DNA of 64,000 bases, taken from contig OZ059894.1 of the NCBI GenBank assembly GCA_964057225.1, positions 20,366,476-20,430,475 on the forward strand, read 5' to 3'. The notes beneath the pieces are model-generated. The model saw only the letters and a program-made list of their open reading frames with translations, was not told where the DNA came from and searched no databases. The translations under genes and the position numbers were made by a program. Positions within the stretch are counted from its first letter, which is position 1, and every line of letters begins with the position of its first letter. Source of the DNA: Auanema rhodensis (lineage: Eukaryota; Nematoda; Chromadorea; Rhabditida; Rhabditidae). Shown here piece after piece: positions 9,478-24,921 of the stretch.

Positions 9478-12400
9478 TCAACATTGCTTCCAAAAACATT
9501 TTGACAAAAATTTTTTCGAAAAATTTCAAAATAAATTAGCAAAAAGTAGATGTTTTTAGATTCCTTTTTTCAAGGCAAAGACGATGAACAATGTTATTCA
9601 AGGAAAAAATTAATTCTTCAGGGTGAAAATCGAGGATATAAGTGTAAACTTATATCAGTTGATATCTCGGTGCATTTTTAAGCTAGCGCAAATCTGATAA
9701 CACAGATCGACGCAGCTTAAAAATCCGCATCGAATGCACTATACTACATTGAGAAACGCTTAATACAAAAATTAGTTATGATCGTTTGAAAAATGATGCA
9801 TTAGTGTATGTTGAGTTTCCATGTACACTCAACATTGCTTCCAAAAACATTTTGACAAAAATTTTTTCGAAAAATTTCAAAATAAATTAGCAAAAAGTAG
9901 ATGTTTTTAGATTGCTTCTTTCAAGGCAAAGACGATGGACAATGTTATTGAACGAAAAAAATAATTCTTCAGGGTGAAAATCGGGGATATAAGTGTGAAC
10001 TTATATCAGTTGATATCTCGGTGCATTTTTGAGCTAGCGCAAATCTGATAACACAGATCGACGCAGCTTAAAAATCCGCATCGAATGCACTTTACTACAT
10101 TGAGAAACGCTTAATACAAAAATTAGTTATGATCGTTTGAAAAATGATGCATTAGTTTATGTTGAGTTTCCATGTACACTCAACATTGCTTCCAAAAACA
10201 TTTTGACAAAAATTTTTTCGAAAAATTTCAAAATAAATTAGCAAAAAGTAGATGTTTTTAGATTGCTTTTTTCAAGGCAAAGACGATGGACAATGTTATT
10301 CAACGAAAAAATTAATTCTTCAGGGTGAAAATCGAGGATATAAGTGTGAACTTATATCAGTTGATATCTCGGTGCATTTTTAAGCTAGCGCAAATCTGAT
10401 AACACAGATCGACGCAGCTTAAAAATCCGCATCGAATGCACTATACTACATTGAGAAACGCTTAATACAAAAATTAGCTATGATCGTTTGAAAAATGATG
10501 CATTAGTGTATGTTGAGTTTCCATGTACACTCAACATTGCTTCCAAAAACATTTTGACAAAAATTTTTTCGAAAAATTTCAAAATAAATTAGCAAAAAGT
10601 AGATGTTTTTAGATTGCTTTTTTCAAGGCAAAGACGATGGACAATGTTATTGAACGAAAAAAATAATTCTTCAGGGTGAAAATCGGGGATATAAGTGTGA
10701 ACTTATATCAGTTGATATCTCGGTGCATTTTTAAGCTAGCGCAGATCTGATAACACAGATCGACGCAGCTTAAAAATCCGCATCGAATGCACTTTACTAC
10801 ATTGAGAAACGCTTGATACAGAAATTAGTTATGATCGTTTGAAAAATGATGCATTAGTTTATGTTGAGTTTCCATGTACACTCAACATTGCTTCCAAAAA
10901 CATTTTGACAAAAATTTTTTCGAAAAATTTCAAAATAAATTAGCAAAAAGTAGATGTTTTTAGATTGCTTTTTTCAAGGCAAAGACGATGGACAATGTTA
11001 TTCAACGAAAAAATTAATTCTTCAGGGTGAAAATCGAGGATATAAGTGTGAACTTATATCAGTTGATATCTCGGTGCATTTTTAAGCTAGCGCAAATCTG
11101 ATAACACAGATCGACGCAGCTTAAAAATCCGCATCGAATGCACTATACTACATTGAGAAACGCTTAATACAAAAATTAGTTATGATCGTTTGAAAAATGA
11201 TGCATTAGTGTATGTTGAGTTTCCATGTACACTCAACATTGCTTCCAAAAACATTTTGACAAAAATTTTTTCGAAAAATTTCAAAATAAATTAGCAAAAA
11301 GTAGATGTTTTTAGATTGCTTTTTTCAAGGCAAAGACGATGGACAATGTTATTCAACGAAAAAAATAATTCTTCAGGGTGAAAATCGGGGATATAAGTGT
11401 GAACTTATATCAGTTGATATCTCGGTGCATTTTTAAGCTAGCGCAAATCTGATAACACAGATCGACGCAGCTTAAAAATCCGCATCGAATGCACTATACT
11501 ACATTAAGAAACGCTTAATACAAAAATTAGTTATGATCGTTTGAAAAATGATGCATTAGTGTATGTTGAGTTTCCATGTACACTCAACATTGCTTCCAAA
11601 AACATTTTGACAAAAATTTTTTCGAAAAATTTCAAAATAAATTAGCAAAAAGTAGATGTTTTTAGATTGCTTTTTTCAAGGCAAAGACGATGGACAATGT
11701 TATTGAACGAAAAAAATAATTCTTCAGGGTGAAAATCGGGGATATAAGTGTGAACTTATATCAGTTGATATCTCGGTGCATTTTTAAGCTAGCGCAAATC
11801 TGATAACACAGATCGACGCAGCTTAAAAATCCGCATCGAATGCACTTTACTACATTGAGAAACGCTTGATACAGAAATTAGTTATGATCGTTTGAAAAAT
11901 GATGCATTAGTTTATGTTGAGTTTCCATGTACACTCAACATTGCTTCCAAAAACATTTTGACAAAAATTTTTTCGAAAAATTTCAAAATAAATTAGCAAA
12001 AAGTAGATGTTTTTAGATTGCTTTTTTCAAGGCAAAGACGATGGACAATGTTATTCAACGAAAAAAATAATTCTTCAGGGTGAAAATCGGGGATATAAGT
12101 GTGAACTTATATCAGTTGATATCTCGGTGCATTTTTAAGCTAGCGCAAATCTGATAACACAGATCGACGCAGCTTAAAAATCCGCATCGAATGCACTTTA
12201 CTACATTGAGAAACGCTTGATACAGAAATTAGTTATGATCGTTTGAAAAATGATGCATTAGTTTATGTTGAGTTTCCATGTACACTCAACATTGCTTCCA
12301 AAAACATTTTGACAAAAATTTTTTCGAAAAATTTCAAAATAAATTAGCAAAAAGTAGATGTTTTTAGATTGCTTTTTTCAAGGCAAAGACGATGGACAAT

Positions 12401-15093
12401 GTTATTCAACGATAAAAATAATTCTTCAGGGTGAAAATCGGGGATATAAGTGTGAACTTATATCAGTTGATATCTCGGTGCATTTTTAAGCTAGCGCAAA
12501 TCTGATAACACAGATCGACGCAGCTTAAAAATCCGCATCGAATGCACTATACTACATTAAGAAACGCTTAATACAAAAATTAGTTATGATCGTTTGAAAA
12601 ATGATGCATTAGTGTATGTTGAGTTTCCATGTACACTCAACATTGCTTCCAAAAACATTTTGACAAAAATTTTTTCGAAAAATTTCAAAATAAATTAGCA
12701 AAAAGTAGATGTTTTTAGATTGCTTTTTTCAAGGCAAAGACGATGGACAATGTTATTGAACGAAAAAAATAATTCTTCAGGGTGAAAATCGGGGATATAA
12801 GTGTGAACTTATATCAGTTGATATCTCGGTGCATTTTTAAGCTAGCGCAAATCTGATAACACAGATCGACGCAGCTTAAAAATCCGCATCGAATGCACTT
12901 TACTACATTGAGAAACGCTTGATACAGAAATTAGTTATGATCGTTTGAAAAATGATGCATTAGTTTATGTTGAGTTTCCATGTACACTCAACATTGCTTC
13001 CAAAAACATTTTGACAAAAATTTTTTCGAAAAATTTCAAAATAAATTAGCAAAAAGTAGATGTTTTTAGATTGCTTTTTTCAAGGCAAAGACGATGGACA
13101 ATGTTATTCAACGAAAAAATTAATTCTTCAGGGTGAAAATCGAGGATATAAGTGTGAACTTATATCAGTTGATATCTCGGTGCATTTTTAAGCTAGCGCA
13201 AATCTGATAACACAGATCGACGCAGCTTAAAAATCCGCATCGAATGCACTATACTACATTGAGAAACGCTTAATACAAAAATTAGTTATGATCGTTTGAA
13301 AAATGATGCATTAGTGTATGTTGAGTTTCCATGTACACTCAACATTGCTTCCAAAAACATTTTGACAAAAATTTTTTCGAAAAATTTCAAGATAAATTAG
13401 CAAAAAGTAGATGTTTTTAGATTGCTTTTTTCAAGGCAAAGACGATGGACAATGTTATTCAACGAAAAAAATAATTCTTCAGGGTGAAAATCGAGGATAT
13501 AAGTGTGAACTTATATCAGTTGATATCTCGGTGCATTTTTAAGCTAGCGCAAATCTGATAACACAGATCGACGCAGCTTAAAAATCCGCATCGAATGCAC
13601 TATACTACATTGAGAAACGCTTAATACAAAAATTAGTTATGATCGTTTGAAAAATGATGCATTAGTTTATGTTGAGTTTCCATGTACACTCAACATTGCT
13701 TCCAAAAACATTTTGACAAAAATTTTTTCGAAAAATTTCAAAATAAATTAGCAAAAAGTAGATGTTTTTAGATTGCTTTTTTCAAGGCAAAGACGATGGA
13801 CAATGTTATTCAACGAAAAAAATAATTCTTCAGGGTGAAAATCGGGGATATAAGTGTGAACTTATATCAGTTGATATCTCGGTGCATTTTTAAGCTAGCG
13901 CAAATCTGATAACACAGATCGACGCAGCTTAAAAATCCGCATCGAATGCACTATACTACATTAAGAAACGCTTAATACAAAAATTAGTTATGATTGTTTG
14001 AAAAATGATGCATTAGTGTATGTTGAGTTTCCATGTACACTCAACATTGCTTCCAAAAACATTTTGACAAAAATTTTTTCGAAAAATTTCAAGATAATTT
14101 AGCAAAAAGTTGATGTTTTTAGATTCCTTTTTTCAAGGCAAAGACGATGGACAATGTTATTCAACGAAAAAATTAATTCTTCAGGGTGAAAATCGAGGAT
14201 ATAAGTGTGAACTTATATCAGTTGATATCTCGGTGCATTTTCAAGCTAGCGCAAATCTGATAACACAGATCGACGCAGCTTAAAAATCCGCATCGAATGC
14301 ACTATACTACAATGAGAAACGCTTAATACAAAAATTAGTTATGATCGTTTGAAAAATGATGCATTAGTTTATGTTGAGTTTCCATGTACACTCAACATTG
14401 CTTCCAAAAACATTTTGACAAAAATTTTTTCGAAAAATTTCAAAATAAATTAGCGAAAAGTAGATGTTTTTAGATTCTTTTTTTCAAGGCAAAGACGATG
14501 AACAATGTTATTCAACGAAAAAATTAATTCTTCAGGGTGAAAATCGAGGATATAAGTGTGAACTTATATCAGTTGATATCTCGGTGCATTTTTAAGCTAG
14601 CGCAAATCTGATAACACAGATCGACGCAGCTTAAAAATCCGCATCGAATGCACTATACTACAATGAGAAACGCTTAATACAAAAATTAGTTATGATCGTT
14701 TGAAAAATGATGCATTAGTTTATGTTGAGTTTCCATGTACACTCAACATTGCTTCCAAAAACATTTTGACAAAAATTTTTTCGAAAAATTTCAAAATAAA
14801 TTAGCGAAAAGTAGATGTTTTTAGATTCTTTTTTTCAAGGCAAAGACGATGAACAATGTTATTCAACGAAAAAATTAATTCTTCAGGGTGAAAATCGAGG
14901 ATATAAGTGTAAACTTATATCAGTTGATATCTCGGTGCATTTTTAAGCTAGCGCAAATCTGATAACACAGATCGACGCAGCTTAAAAATCCGCATCGAAT
15001 GCACTATACTACATTGAGAAACGCTTGATACAAAAATTAGTTATGATCGTTTGAAAAATGATCCATTAGTGTATGTTGAGTTTCCATGTACAC
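9478..15093. repeat. Irregular G86/CGGGG satellite segment (M28-M43)
   Basis: M28 resembles A but ends GCTTAATAC. M29-M40 nearly all carry GATTGC (G86), and many have AAAAAAATAA with CGGGG. A TTATTGAACG plus CACTTTAC form recurs in M29, M31, M34 and M37. An ATTAAG form recurs in M33, M36 and M40. Together these give loose 2-mer (M29-M32) and 3-mer (M33-M38) order, but no clean HOR. M42 and M43 are near-duplicates sharing AGCGAAAAG and GATTCTTT. M41 introduces the CAAGATAATTT and TTTTCAAGCT variants used in the next segment. Confidence 0.85.
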
Positions 15094-17199
15094 TCAACAT
15101 TGCTTCCAAAAACATTTTGACAAAAATTTTTTCGAAAAATTTCAAAATAAATTAGCAAAAAGTAGATGTTTTTAGATTGCTTTTTTCAAGGCAAAGACGA
15201 TGGACAATGTTATTCAACGAAAAAAATAATTCTTCAGGGTGAAAATCGGGGATATAAGTGTGAACTTATATCAGTTGATATCTCGGTGCATTTTTAAGCT
15301 AGCGCAAATCTGATAACACAGATCGACGCAGCTTAAAAATCCGCATCGAATGCACTATACTACATTGAAAAAAGCTTAATACAAAAATTAGTTATGATCG
15401 TTTGAAAAATGATCCATTAGTGTATGTTGAGTTTCCATGTACACTCAACATTGCTTCCAAAAACATTTTGACAAAAATTTTTTCGAAAAATTTCAAAATA
15501 AATTAGCAAAAAGTAGATGTTTTTAGATTGCTTTTTTCAAGGCAAAGACGATGGACAATGTTATTCAACGAAAAAAATAATTCTTCAGGGTGAAAATCGG
15601 GGATATAAGTGTGAACTTATATCAGTTGATATCTCGGTGCATTTTTAAGCTAGCGCAAATCTGATAACACAGATCGACGCAGCTTAAAAATCCGCATCGA
15701 ATGCACTATACTACATTAAGAAACGCTTAATACAAAAATTAGTTATGATTGTTTGAAAAATGATGCATTAGTGTATGTTGATTTTCCATGTACACTCAAC
15801 ATTGCTTCCAAAAACATTTTGACAAAAATTTTTTCGAAAAATTTCAAGATAATTTAGCAAAAAGTAGATGTTTTTAGATTCCTTTTTTCAAGGCAAAGAC
15901 GATGGACAATGTTATTCAACGAAAAAATTAATTCTTCAGGGTGAAAATTGAGGATATAAGTGTGAACTTATATCAGTTGATATCTCGGTGCATTTTCAAG
16001 CTAGCGCAAATCTGATAACACAGATCGACGCAGCTTAAAAATCCGCATCGAATGCACTATACTACAATGAGAAACGCTTAATACAAAAATTAGTTATGAT
16101 CGTTTGAAAAATGATGCATTAGTGTATGTTGAGTTTCCATGTACACTCAACATTGCTTCCAAAAACATTTTGACAAAAATTTTTTCGAAAAATTTCAAAA
16201 TAAATTAGCAAAAAGTAGATGTTTTTAGATTGCTTTTTTCAAGGCAAAGACGATGGACAATGTTATTCAACGAAAAAAATAATTCTTCAGGGTGAAAATC
16301 GGGGATATAAGTGTGAACTTATATCAGTTGATATCTCGGTGCATTTTTAAGCTAGCGCAAATCTGATAACACAGATCGACGCAGCTTAAAAATCCGCATC
16401 GAATGCACTATACTACATTGAAAAAAGCTTAATACAAAAATTAGTTATGATCGTTTGAAAAATGATCCATTAGTGTATGTTGAGTTTCCATGTACACTCA
16501 ACATTGCTTCCAAAAACATTTTGACAAAAATTTTTTCGAAAAATTTCAAAATAAATTAGCAAAAAGTAGATGTTTTTAGATTGCTTTTTTCAAGGCAAAG
16601 ACGATGGACAATGTTATTCAACGAAAAAAATAATTCTTCAGGGTGAAAATCGGGGATATAAGTGTGAACTTATATCAGTTGATATCTCGGTGCATTTTTA
16701 AGCTAGCGCAAATCTGATAACACAGATCGACGCAGCTTAAAAATCCGCATCGAATGCACTATACTACATTAAGAAACGCTTAATACAAAAATTAGTTATG
16801 ATTGTTTGAAAAATGATGCATTAGTGTATGTTGATTTTCCATGTACACTCAACATTGCTTCCAAAAACATTTTGACAAAAATTTTTTCGAAAAATTTCAA
16901 GATAATTTAGCAAAAAGTAGATGTTTTTAGATTCCTTTTTTCAAGGCAAAGACGATGGACAATGTTATTCAACGAAAAAATTAATTCTTCAGGGTGAAAA
17001 TTGAGGATATAAGTGTGAACTTATATCAGTTGATATCTCGGTGCATTTTCAAGCTAGCGCAAATCTGATAACACAGATCGACGCAGCTTAAAAATCCGCA
17101 TCGAATGCACTATACTACAATGAGAAACGCTTAATACAAAAATTAGTTATGATCGTTTGAAAAATGATGCATTAGTGTATGTTGAGTTTCCATGTACAC
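15094..17199. repeat. 3-mer HOR, two copies of 1053 bp (M44-M46, M47-M49)
   Basis: M44 and M47 share TTGAAAAAAGCTTAAT, which creates an AAGCTT site. M45 and M48 share ATTAAG, GATTGTTTG and the rare GATTTTCC. M46 and M49 share CAAGATAATTT, AATTGAGG, TTTTCAAGCT and ACAATGAG. I saw no differences between the two units. The rare GATTTTCC change at 15781 and 16834, exactly 1053 bp apart, is the cleanest marker. Confidence 0.88.
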
Positions 17200-19305
17200 T
17201 CAACATTGCTTCCAAAAACATTTTGACAAAAATTTTTTCGAAAAATTTCAAAATAAATTAGCAAAAAGTAGATGTTTTTAGATTGCTTTTTTCAAGGCAA
17301 AGACGATGGACAATGTTATTCAACGAAAAAATTAATTCTTCAGGGTGAAAATCGAGGATATAAGTGTGAACTTATATCAGTTGATATCTCGGTGCATTTT
17401 TAAGCTAGCGTAAATCTGATAACACAGATCGACGCAGCTTAAAAATCCGCATCGAATGCACTATACTACATTGAGAAACGCTTGATACAGAAATTAGTTA
17501 TGATCGTTTGAAAAATGATGCATTAGTGTATGTTGAGTTTCCATGTACACTCAACATTGCTTCCAAAAACATTTTGACAAAAATTTTTTCGAAAAATTTC
17601 AAAATAAATTAGCAAAAAGTAGATGTTTTTAGATTCCTTTTTTCAAGGCAAAGACGATGGACAATGTTATTCAACGAAAAAATTAATTCTTCAGGGTGAA
17701 AATCGAGGATATAAGTGTGAACTTATATCAGTTGATATCTCGGTGCATTTTTAAGCTAGCGCAAATCTGATAACACAGATCGACGCAGCTCAAAAATCCG
17801 CATCGAATGCACTATACTACATTGAGAAACGCTTAATACAAAAATTAGTTATGATCGTTTGAAAAATGATGCATTAGTGTATGTTGAGTTTCCATGTACA
17901 CTCAACATTGCTTCCAAAAACATTTTGACAAAAATTTTTTCGAAAAATTTCAGAATAAATTAGCAAAAAGTAGATGTTTTTAGATTGCTTTTTTCAAGGC
18001 AAAGACGATGGACAATGTTATTCAACGAAAAAATTAATTCTTCAGGGTGAAAATCGAGGATATAAGTGTGAACTTATATCAGTTGATATCTCGGTGCATT
18101 TTTAAGCTAGCGTAAATCTGATAACACAGATCGACGCAGCTTAAAAATCCGCATCGAATGCACTATACTACATTGAGAAACGCTTGATACAGAAATTAGT
18201 TATGATCGTTTGAAAAATGATGCATTAGTGTATGTTGAGTTTCCATGTACACTCAACATTGCTTCCAAAAACATTTTGACAAAAATTTTTTCGAAAAATT
18301 TCAAAATAAATTAGCAAAAAGTAGATGTTTTTAGATTCCTTTTTTCAAGGCAAAGACGATGGACAATGTTATTCAACGAAAAAATTAATTCTTCAGGGTG
18401 AAAATCGAGGATATAAGTGTGAACTTATATCAGTTGATATCTCGGTGCATTTTTAAGCTAGCGCAAATCTGATAACACAGATCGACGCAGCTCAAAAATC
18501 CGCATCGAATGCACTATACTACATTGAGAAACGCTTAATACAAAAATTAGTTATGATCGTTTGAAAAATGATGCATTAGTGTATGTTGAGTTTCCATGTA
18601 CACTCAACATTGCTTCCAAAAACATTTTGACAAAAATTTTTTCGAAAAATTTCAGAATAAATTAGCAAAAAGTAGATGTTTTTAGATTGCTTTTTTCAAG
18701 GCAAAGACGATGGACAATGTTATTCAACGAAAAAATTAATTCTTCAGGGTGAAAATCGAGGATATAAGTGTGAACTTATATCAGTTGATATCTCGGTGCA
18801 TTTTTAAGCTAGCGTAAATCTGATAACACAGATCGACGCAGCTTAAAAATCCGCATCGAATGCACTATACTACATGGAGAAACGCTTGATACAGAAATTA
18901 GTTATGATCGTTTGAAAAATGATGCATTAGTGTATGTTGAGTTTCCATGTACACTCAACATTGCTTCCAAAAACATTTTGACAAAAATTTTTTCGAAAAA
19001 TTTCAAAATAAATTAGCAAAAAGTAGATGTTTTTAGATTCCTTTTTTCAAGGCAAAGACGATGGACAATGTTATTCAACGAAAAAATTAATTCTTCAGGG
19101 TGAAAATCGAGGATATAAGTGTGAACTTATATCAGTTGATATCTCGGTGCATTTTTAAGCTAGCGCAAATCTGATAACACAGATCGACGCAGCTCAAAAA
19201 TCCGCATCGAATGCACTATACTACATTGAGAAACGCTTAATACAAAAATTAGTTATGATCGTTTGAAAAATGATGCATTAGTTTATGTTGAGTTTCCATG
19301 TACAC
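17200..19305. repeat. 2-mer HOR, 702-bp period, three units (M50-M55)
   Basis: Even monomers M50, M52 and M54 have G86, GCGTAAA and GCTTGATACAG; M52 and M54 also have CAGAATAAA. Odd monomers M51, M53 and M55 have C86, CAGCTCAAA and GCTTAATAC. The CAGAATAAA marker recurs at 17951 and 18653, exactly 702 bp apart. Local differences are CATGGAG in M54 and TTTATG at the end of M55. Confidence 0.87.
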
Positions 19306-20007
19306 TCAACATTGCTTCCAAAAACATTTTGACAAAAATTTTTTCGAAAAATTTCAAAATAAATTAGCAAAAAGTAGATGTTTTTAGATTCCTTTTTTCA
19401 AGGCAAAGACGATGAACAATGTTATTCAACGAAAAAATTAATTCTTCAGGGTGAAAATCGAGGATATAAGTGTAAACTTATATCAGTTGATATCTCGGTG
19501 CATTTTTAAGCTAGCGCAAATCTGATAACACAGATCGACGCAGCTTAAAAATCCGCATCGAATGCACTATACAACATTGAGAAACGCTTAATACAAAAAT
19601 TAGTTATGATCGTTTGAAAAATGATGCATTAGTTTATGTTGAGTTTCCATGTACACTCAACATTGCTTCCAAAAACATTTTGACAAAAATTTTTTCGAAA
19701 AATTTCAGAATAAATTAGCAAAAAGTAGATGTTTTTAGATTCCTTTTTTCAAGGCAAAGACGATGAACAATGTTATTCAACGAAAAAATTAATTCTTCAG
19801 GGTGAAAATCGAGGATATAAGTGTAAACTTATATCAGTTGATATCTCGGTGCATTTTTAAGCTAGCGCAAATCTGATAACACAGATCGACGCAGCTTAAA
19901 AATCCGCATCAAATGCACTATACTACATTGAGAAACGCTTGATACAGAAATTAGTTATGATCGTTTGAAAAATGATCGATTAGTGTATGTTGAGTTTCCA
20001 TGTACAC
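18955..20007. repeat. 3-monomer block copy a (M55-M57)
   Basis: The order is a CAGCTCAAA monomer ending TTTATG, then a monomer with the rare TATACAAC change and A110, then a CAGAATAAA monomer ending CATCAAA and GATCGATT. The same trio reappears at 23869-24921 (14 monomers on) and 30538-31590 (19 monomers further). TACAACATT at about 19572 is the diagnostic rare variant. Confidence 0.83.
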
Positions 20008-23000
20008 TCAACATTGCTTCCAAAAACATTTTGACAAAAATTTTTTTGAAAAATTTCAAAATAAATTAGCAAAAAGTAGATGTTTTTAGATTGCTTCTTT
20101 CAAGGCAAAGACGATGGACAATGTTATTCAACGAAAAAAATAATTCTTCAGGGTGAAACTCGAGGATATAAGTGTGAACTTATATCAGTTGATATCTCGG
20201 TGCATTTTTAAGCTAGCGTAAATCTGATAACACAGATCGACGCAGCTTAAAAATCCGCATCGAATGCACTATACTACATTGAGAAACGCTTGATACAGAA
20301 ATTAGTTATGATCGTTTGAAAAATGATGCATTAGTGTATGTTGAGTTTCCATGTACACTCAACATTGCTTCCAAAAACATTTTGACAAAAATTTTTTCGA
20401 AAAATTTCAAAATAAATTAGCAAAAAGTAGATGTTTTTAGATTCCTTTTTTCAAGGCAAAGACGATGGACAATGTTATTCAACGAAAAAATTAATTCTTC
20501 AGGGTGAAAATTGAGGATATAAGTGTGAACTTATATCAGTTGATATCTCGGTGCATTTTCAAGCTAGCGCAAATCTGATAACACAGATCGACGCAGCTTA
20601 AAAATCCGCATCGAATGCACTATACTACAATGAGAAACGCTTAATACAAAAATTAGTTATGATCGTTTGAAAAATGATGCATTAGTGTATGTTGAGTTTC
20701 CATGTACACTCAACATTGCTTCCAAAAACATTTTGACAAAAATTTTTTTGAAAAATTTCAAAATAAATTAGCAAAAAGTAGATGTTTTTAGATTGCTTTT
20801 TTCAAGGCAAAGACGATGGACAATGTTATTCAACGAAAAAAATAATTCTTCAGGGTGAAACTCGAGGATATAAGTGTGAACTTATATCAGTTGATATCTC
20901 GGTGCATTTTTAAGCTAGCGCAAATCTGATAACACAGATCGACGCAGCTCAAAAATCCGCATCGAATGCACTATACTACATTGAGAAACGCTTAATACAA
21001 AAATTAGTTATGATCGTTTGAAAAATGATGCATTAGTTTATGTTGAGTTTCCATGTACACTCAACATTGCTTCCAAAAACATTTTGACAAAAATTTTTTC
21101 GAAAAATTTCAAAATAAATTAGCAAAAAGTAGATGTTTTTAGATTCCTTTTTTCAAGGCAAAGACGATGAACAATGTTATTCAACGAAAAAATTAATTCT
21201 TCAGGGTGAAAATCGAGGATATAAGTGTAAACTTATATCAGTTGATATCTCGGTGCATTTTTAAGCTAGCGCAAATCTGATAACACAGATCGACGCAGCT
21301 TAAAAATCCGCATCAAATGCACTATACTACATTGAGAAACGCTTGATACAGAAATTAGTTATGATCGTTTGAAAAATGATCGATTAGTGTATGTTGAGTT
21401 TCCATGTACACTCAACATTGCTTCCAAAAACATTTTGACAAAAATTTTTTTGAAAAATTTCAAAATAAATTAGCAAAAAGTAGATGTTTTTAGATTGCTT
21501 TTTTCAAGGCAAAGACGATGGACAATGTTATTCAACGAAAAAAATAATTCTTCAGGGTGAAACTCGAGGATATAAGTGTGAACTTATATCAGTTGATATC
21601 TCGGTGCATTTTTAAGCTAGCGTAAATCTGATAACACAGATCGACGCAGCTTAAAAATCCGCATCGAATGCACTATACTACATTGAGAAACGCTTAATAC
21701 AAAAATTAGTTATGATCGTTTGGAAAATGATGCATTAGTGTATGTTGAGTTTCCATGTACACTCAACATTGCTTCCAAAAACATTTTGACAAAAATTTTT
21801 TCGAAAAATTTCAAAATAAATTAGCAAAAAGTAGATGTTTTTAGATTCCTTTTTTCAAGGCAAAGACGATGGACAATGTTATTCAACGAAAAAATTAATT
21901 CTTCAGGGTGAAAATTGAGGATATAAGTGTGAACTTATATCAGTTGATATCTCGGTGCATTTTCAAGCTAGCGCAAATCTGATAACACAGATCGACGCAG
22001 CTTAAAAATCCGCATCGAATGCACTATACTACAATGAGAAACGCTTAATACAAAAATTAGTTATGATCGTTTGAAAAATGATGCATTAGTGTATGTTGAG
22101 TTTCCATGTACACTCAACATTGCTTCCAAAAACATTTTGACAAAAATTTTTTTGAAAAATTTCAAAATAAATTAGCAAAAAGTAGATGTTTTTAGATTGC
22201 TTTTTTCAAGGCAAAGACGATGGACAATGTTATTCAACGAAAAAAATAATTCTTCAGGGTGAAACTCGAGGATATAAGTGTGAACTTATATCAGTTGATA
22301 TCTCGGTGCATTTTTAAGCTAGCGTAAATCTGATAACACAGATCGACGCAGCTTAAAAATCCGCATCGAATGCACTATACTACATTGAGAAACGCTTGAT
22401 ACAGAAATTAGTTATGATCGTTTGAAAAATGATGCATTAGTGTATGTTGAGTTTCCATGTACACTCAACATTGCTTCCAAAAACATTTTGACAAAAATTT
22501 TTTCGAAAAATTTCAAAATAAATTAGCAAAAAGTAGATGTTTTTAGATTGCTTTTTTCAAGGCAAAGACGATGGACAATGTTATTCAACGAAAAAAATAA
22601 TTCTTCAGGGTGAAACTCGAGGATATAAGTGTGAACTTATATCAGTTGATATCTCGGTGCATTTTTAAGCTAGCGTAAATCTGATAACACAGATCGACGC
22701 AGCTTAAAAATCCGCATCGAATGCACTATACTACATTGAGAAACGCTTAATACAAAAATTAGTTATGATCGTTTGGAAAATGATGCATTAGTGTATGTTG
22801 AGTTTTCATGTACACTCAACATTGCTTCCAAAAACATTTTGACAAAAATTTTTTCGAAAAATTTCAAAATAAATTAGCAAAAAGTAGATGTTTTTAGATT
22901 CCTTTTTTCAAGGCAAAGACGATGGACAATGTTATTCAACGAAAAAATTAATTCTTCAGGGTGAAAATTGAGGATATAAGTGTGAACTTATATCAGTTGA

Positions 23001-23868
23001 TATCTCGGTGCATTTTCAAGCTAGCGCAAATCTGATAACACAGATCGACGCAGCTTAAAAATCCGCATCGAATGCACTATACTACAATGAGAAACGCTTA
23101 ATACAAAAATTAGTTATGATCGTTTGAAAAATGATGCATTAGTGTATGTTGAGTTTCCATGTACACTCAACATTGCTTCCAAAAACATTTTGACAAAAAT
23201 TTTTTTGAAAAATTTCAAAATAAATTAGCAAAAAGTAGATGTTTTTAGATTGCTTTTTTCAAGGCAAAGACGATGGACAATGTTATTCAACGAAAAAAAT
23301 AATTCTTCAGGGTGAAACTCGAGGATATAAGTGTGAACTTATATCAGTTGATATCTCGGTGCATTTTTAAGCTAGCGTAAATCTGATAACACAGATCGAC
23401 GCAGCTTAAAAATCCGCATCGAATGCACTATACTACATTGAGAAACGCTTAATACAAAAATAAGTTATGATCGTTTGAAAAATGATGCATTAGTGTATGT
23501 TGAGTTTCCATGTACACTCAACATTGCTTCCAAAAACATTTTGACAAAAATTTTTTCGAAAAATTTCAAAATAAATTAGCAAAAAGTAGATGTTTTTAGA
23601 TTCCTTTTTTCAAGGCAAAGACGATGGACAATGTTATTCAACGAAAAAATTAATTCTTCAGGGTGAAAATCGAGGATATAAGTGTAAACTTATATCAGTT
23701 GATATCTCGGTGCATTTTTAAGCTAGCGCAAATCTGATAACACAGATCGACGCAGCTCAAAAATCCGCATCGAATGCACTATACTACATTGAGAAACGCT
23801 TGATACAGAAATTAGTTATGATCGTTTGAAAAATGATGCATTAGTGTATGTTGAGTTTCCATGTACAC

Positions 23869-24921
23869 TCAACATTGCTTCCAAAAACATTTTGACAAAA
23901 ATTTTTTCGAAAAATTTCAAAATAAATTAGCAAAAAGTAGATGTTTTTAGATTCCTTTTTTCAAGGCAAAGACGATGGACAATGTTATTCAACGAAAAAA
24001 TTAATTCTTCAGGGTGAAAATCGAGGATATAAGTGTGAACTTATATCAGTTGATATCTCGGTGCATTTTTAAGCTAGCGCAAATCTGATAACACAGATCG
24101 ACGCAGCTCAAAAATCCGCATCGAATGCACTATACTACATTGAGAAACGCTTAATACAAAAATTAGTTATGATCGTTTGAAAAATGATGCATTAGTTTAT
24201 GTTGAGTTTCCATGTACACTCAACATTGCTTCCAAAAACATTTTGACAAAAATTTTTTCGAAAAATTTCAAAATAAATTAGCAAAAAGTAGATGTTTTTA
24301 GATTCCTTTTTTCAAGGCAAAGACGATGAACAATGTTATTCAACGAAAAAATTAATTCTTCAGGGTGAAAATCGAGGATATAAGTGTAAACTTATATCAG
24401 TTGATATCTCGGTGCATTTTTAAGCTAGCGCAAATCTGATAACACAGATCGACGCAGCTTAAAAATCCGCATCGAATGCACTATACAACATTGAGAAACG
24501 CTTAATACAAAAATTAGTTATGATCGTTTGAAAAATGATGCATTAGTTTATGTTGAGTTTCCATGTACACTCAACATTGCTTCCAAAAACATTTTGACAA
24601 AAATTTTTTCGAAAAATTTCAGAATAAATTAGCAAAAAGTAGATGTTTTTAGATTCCTTTTTTCAAGGCAAAGACGATGAACAATGTTATTCAACGAAAA
24701 AATTAATTCTTCAGGGTGAAAATCGAGGATATAAGTGTAAACTTATATCAGTTGATATCTCGGTGCATTTTTAAGCTAGCGCAAATCTGATAACACAGAT
24801 CGACGCAGCTTAAAAATCCGCATCAAATGCACTATACTACATTGAGAAACGCTTGATACAGAAATTAGTTATGATCGTTTGAAAAATGATCGATTAGTGT
24901 ATGTTGAGTTTCCATGTACAC
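23869..24921. repeat. 3-monomer block copy b (M69-M71)
   Basis: Same trio as 18955-20007, including the TACAAC variant near 24486, at an offset of 4914 bp (14x351). The following monomer M72 differs from M58, so the match to copy a ends here, but M72 resembles M91 after copy c, so copies b and c share a longer block. Confidence 0.83.
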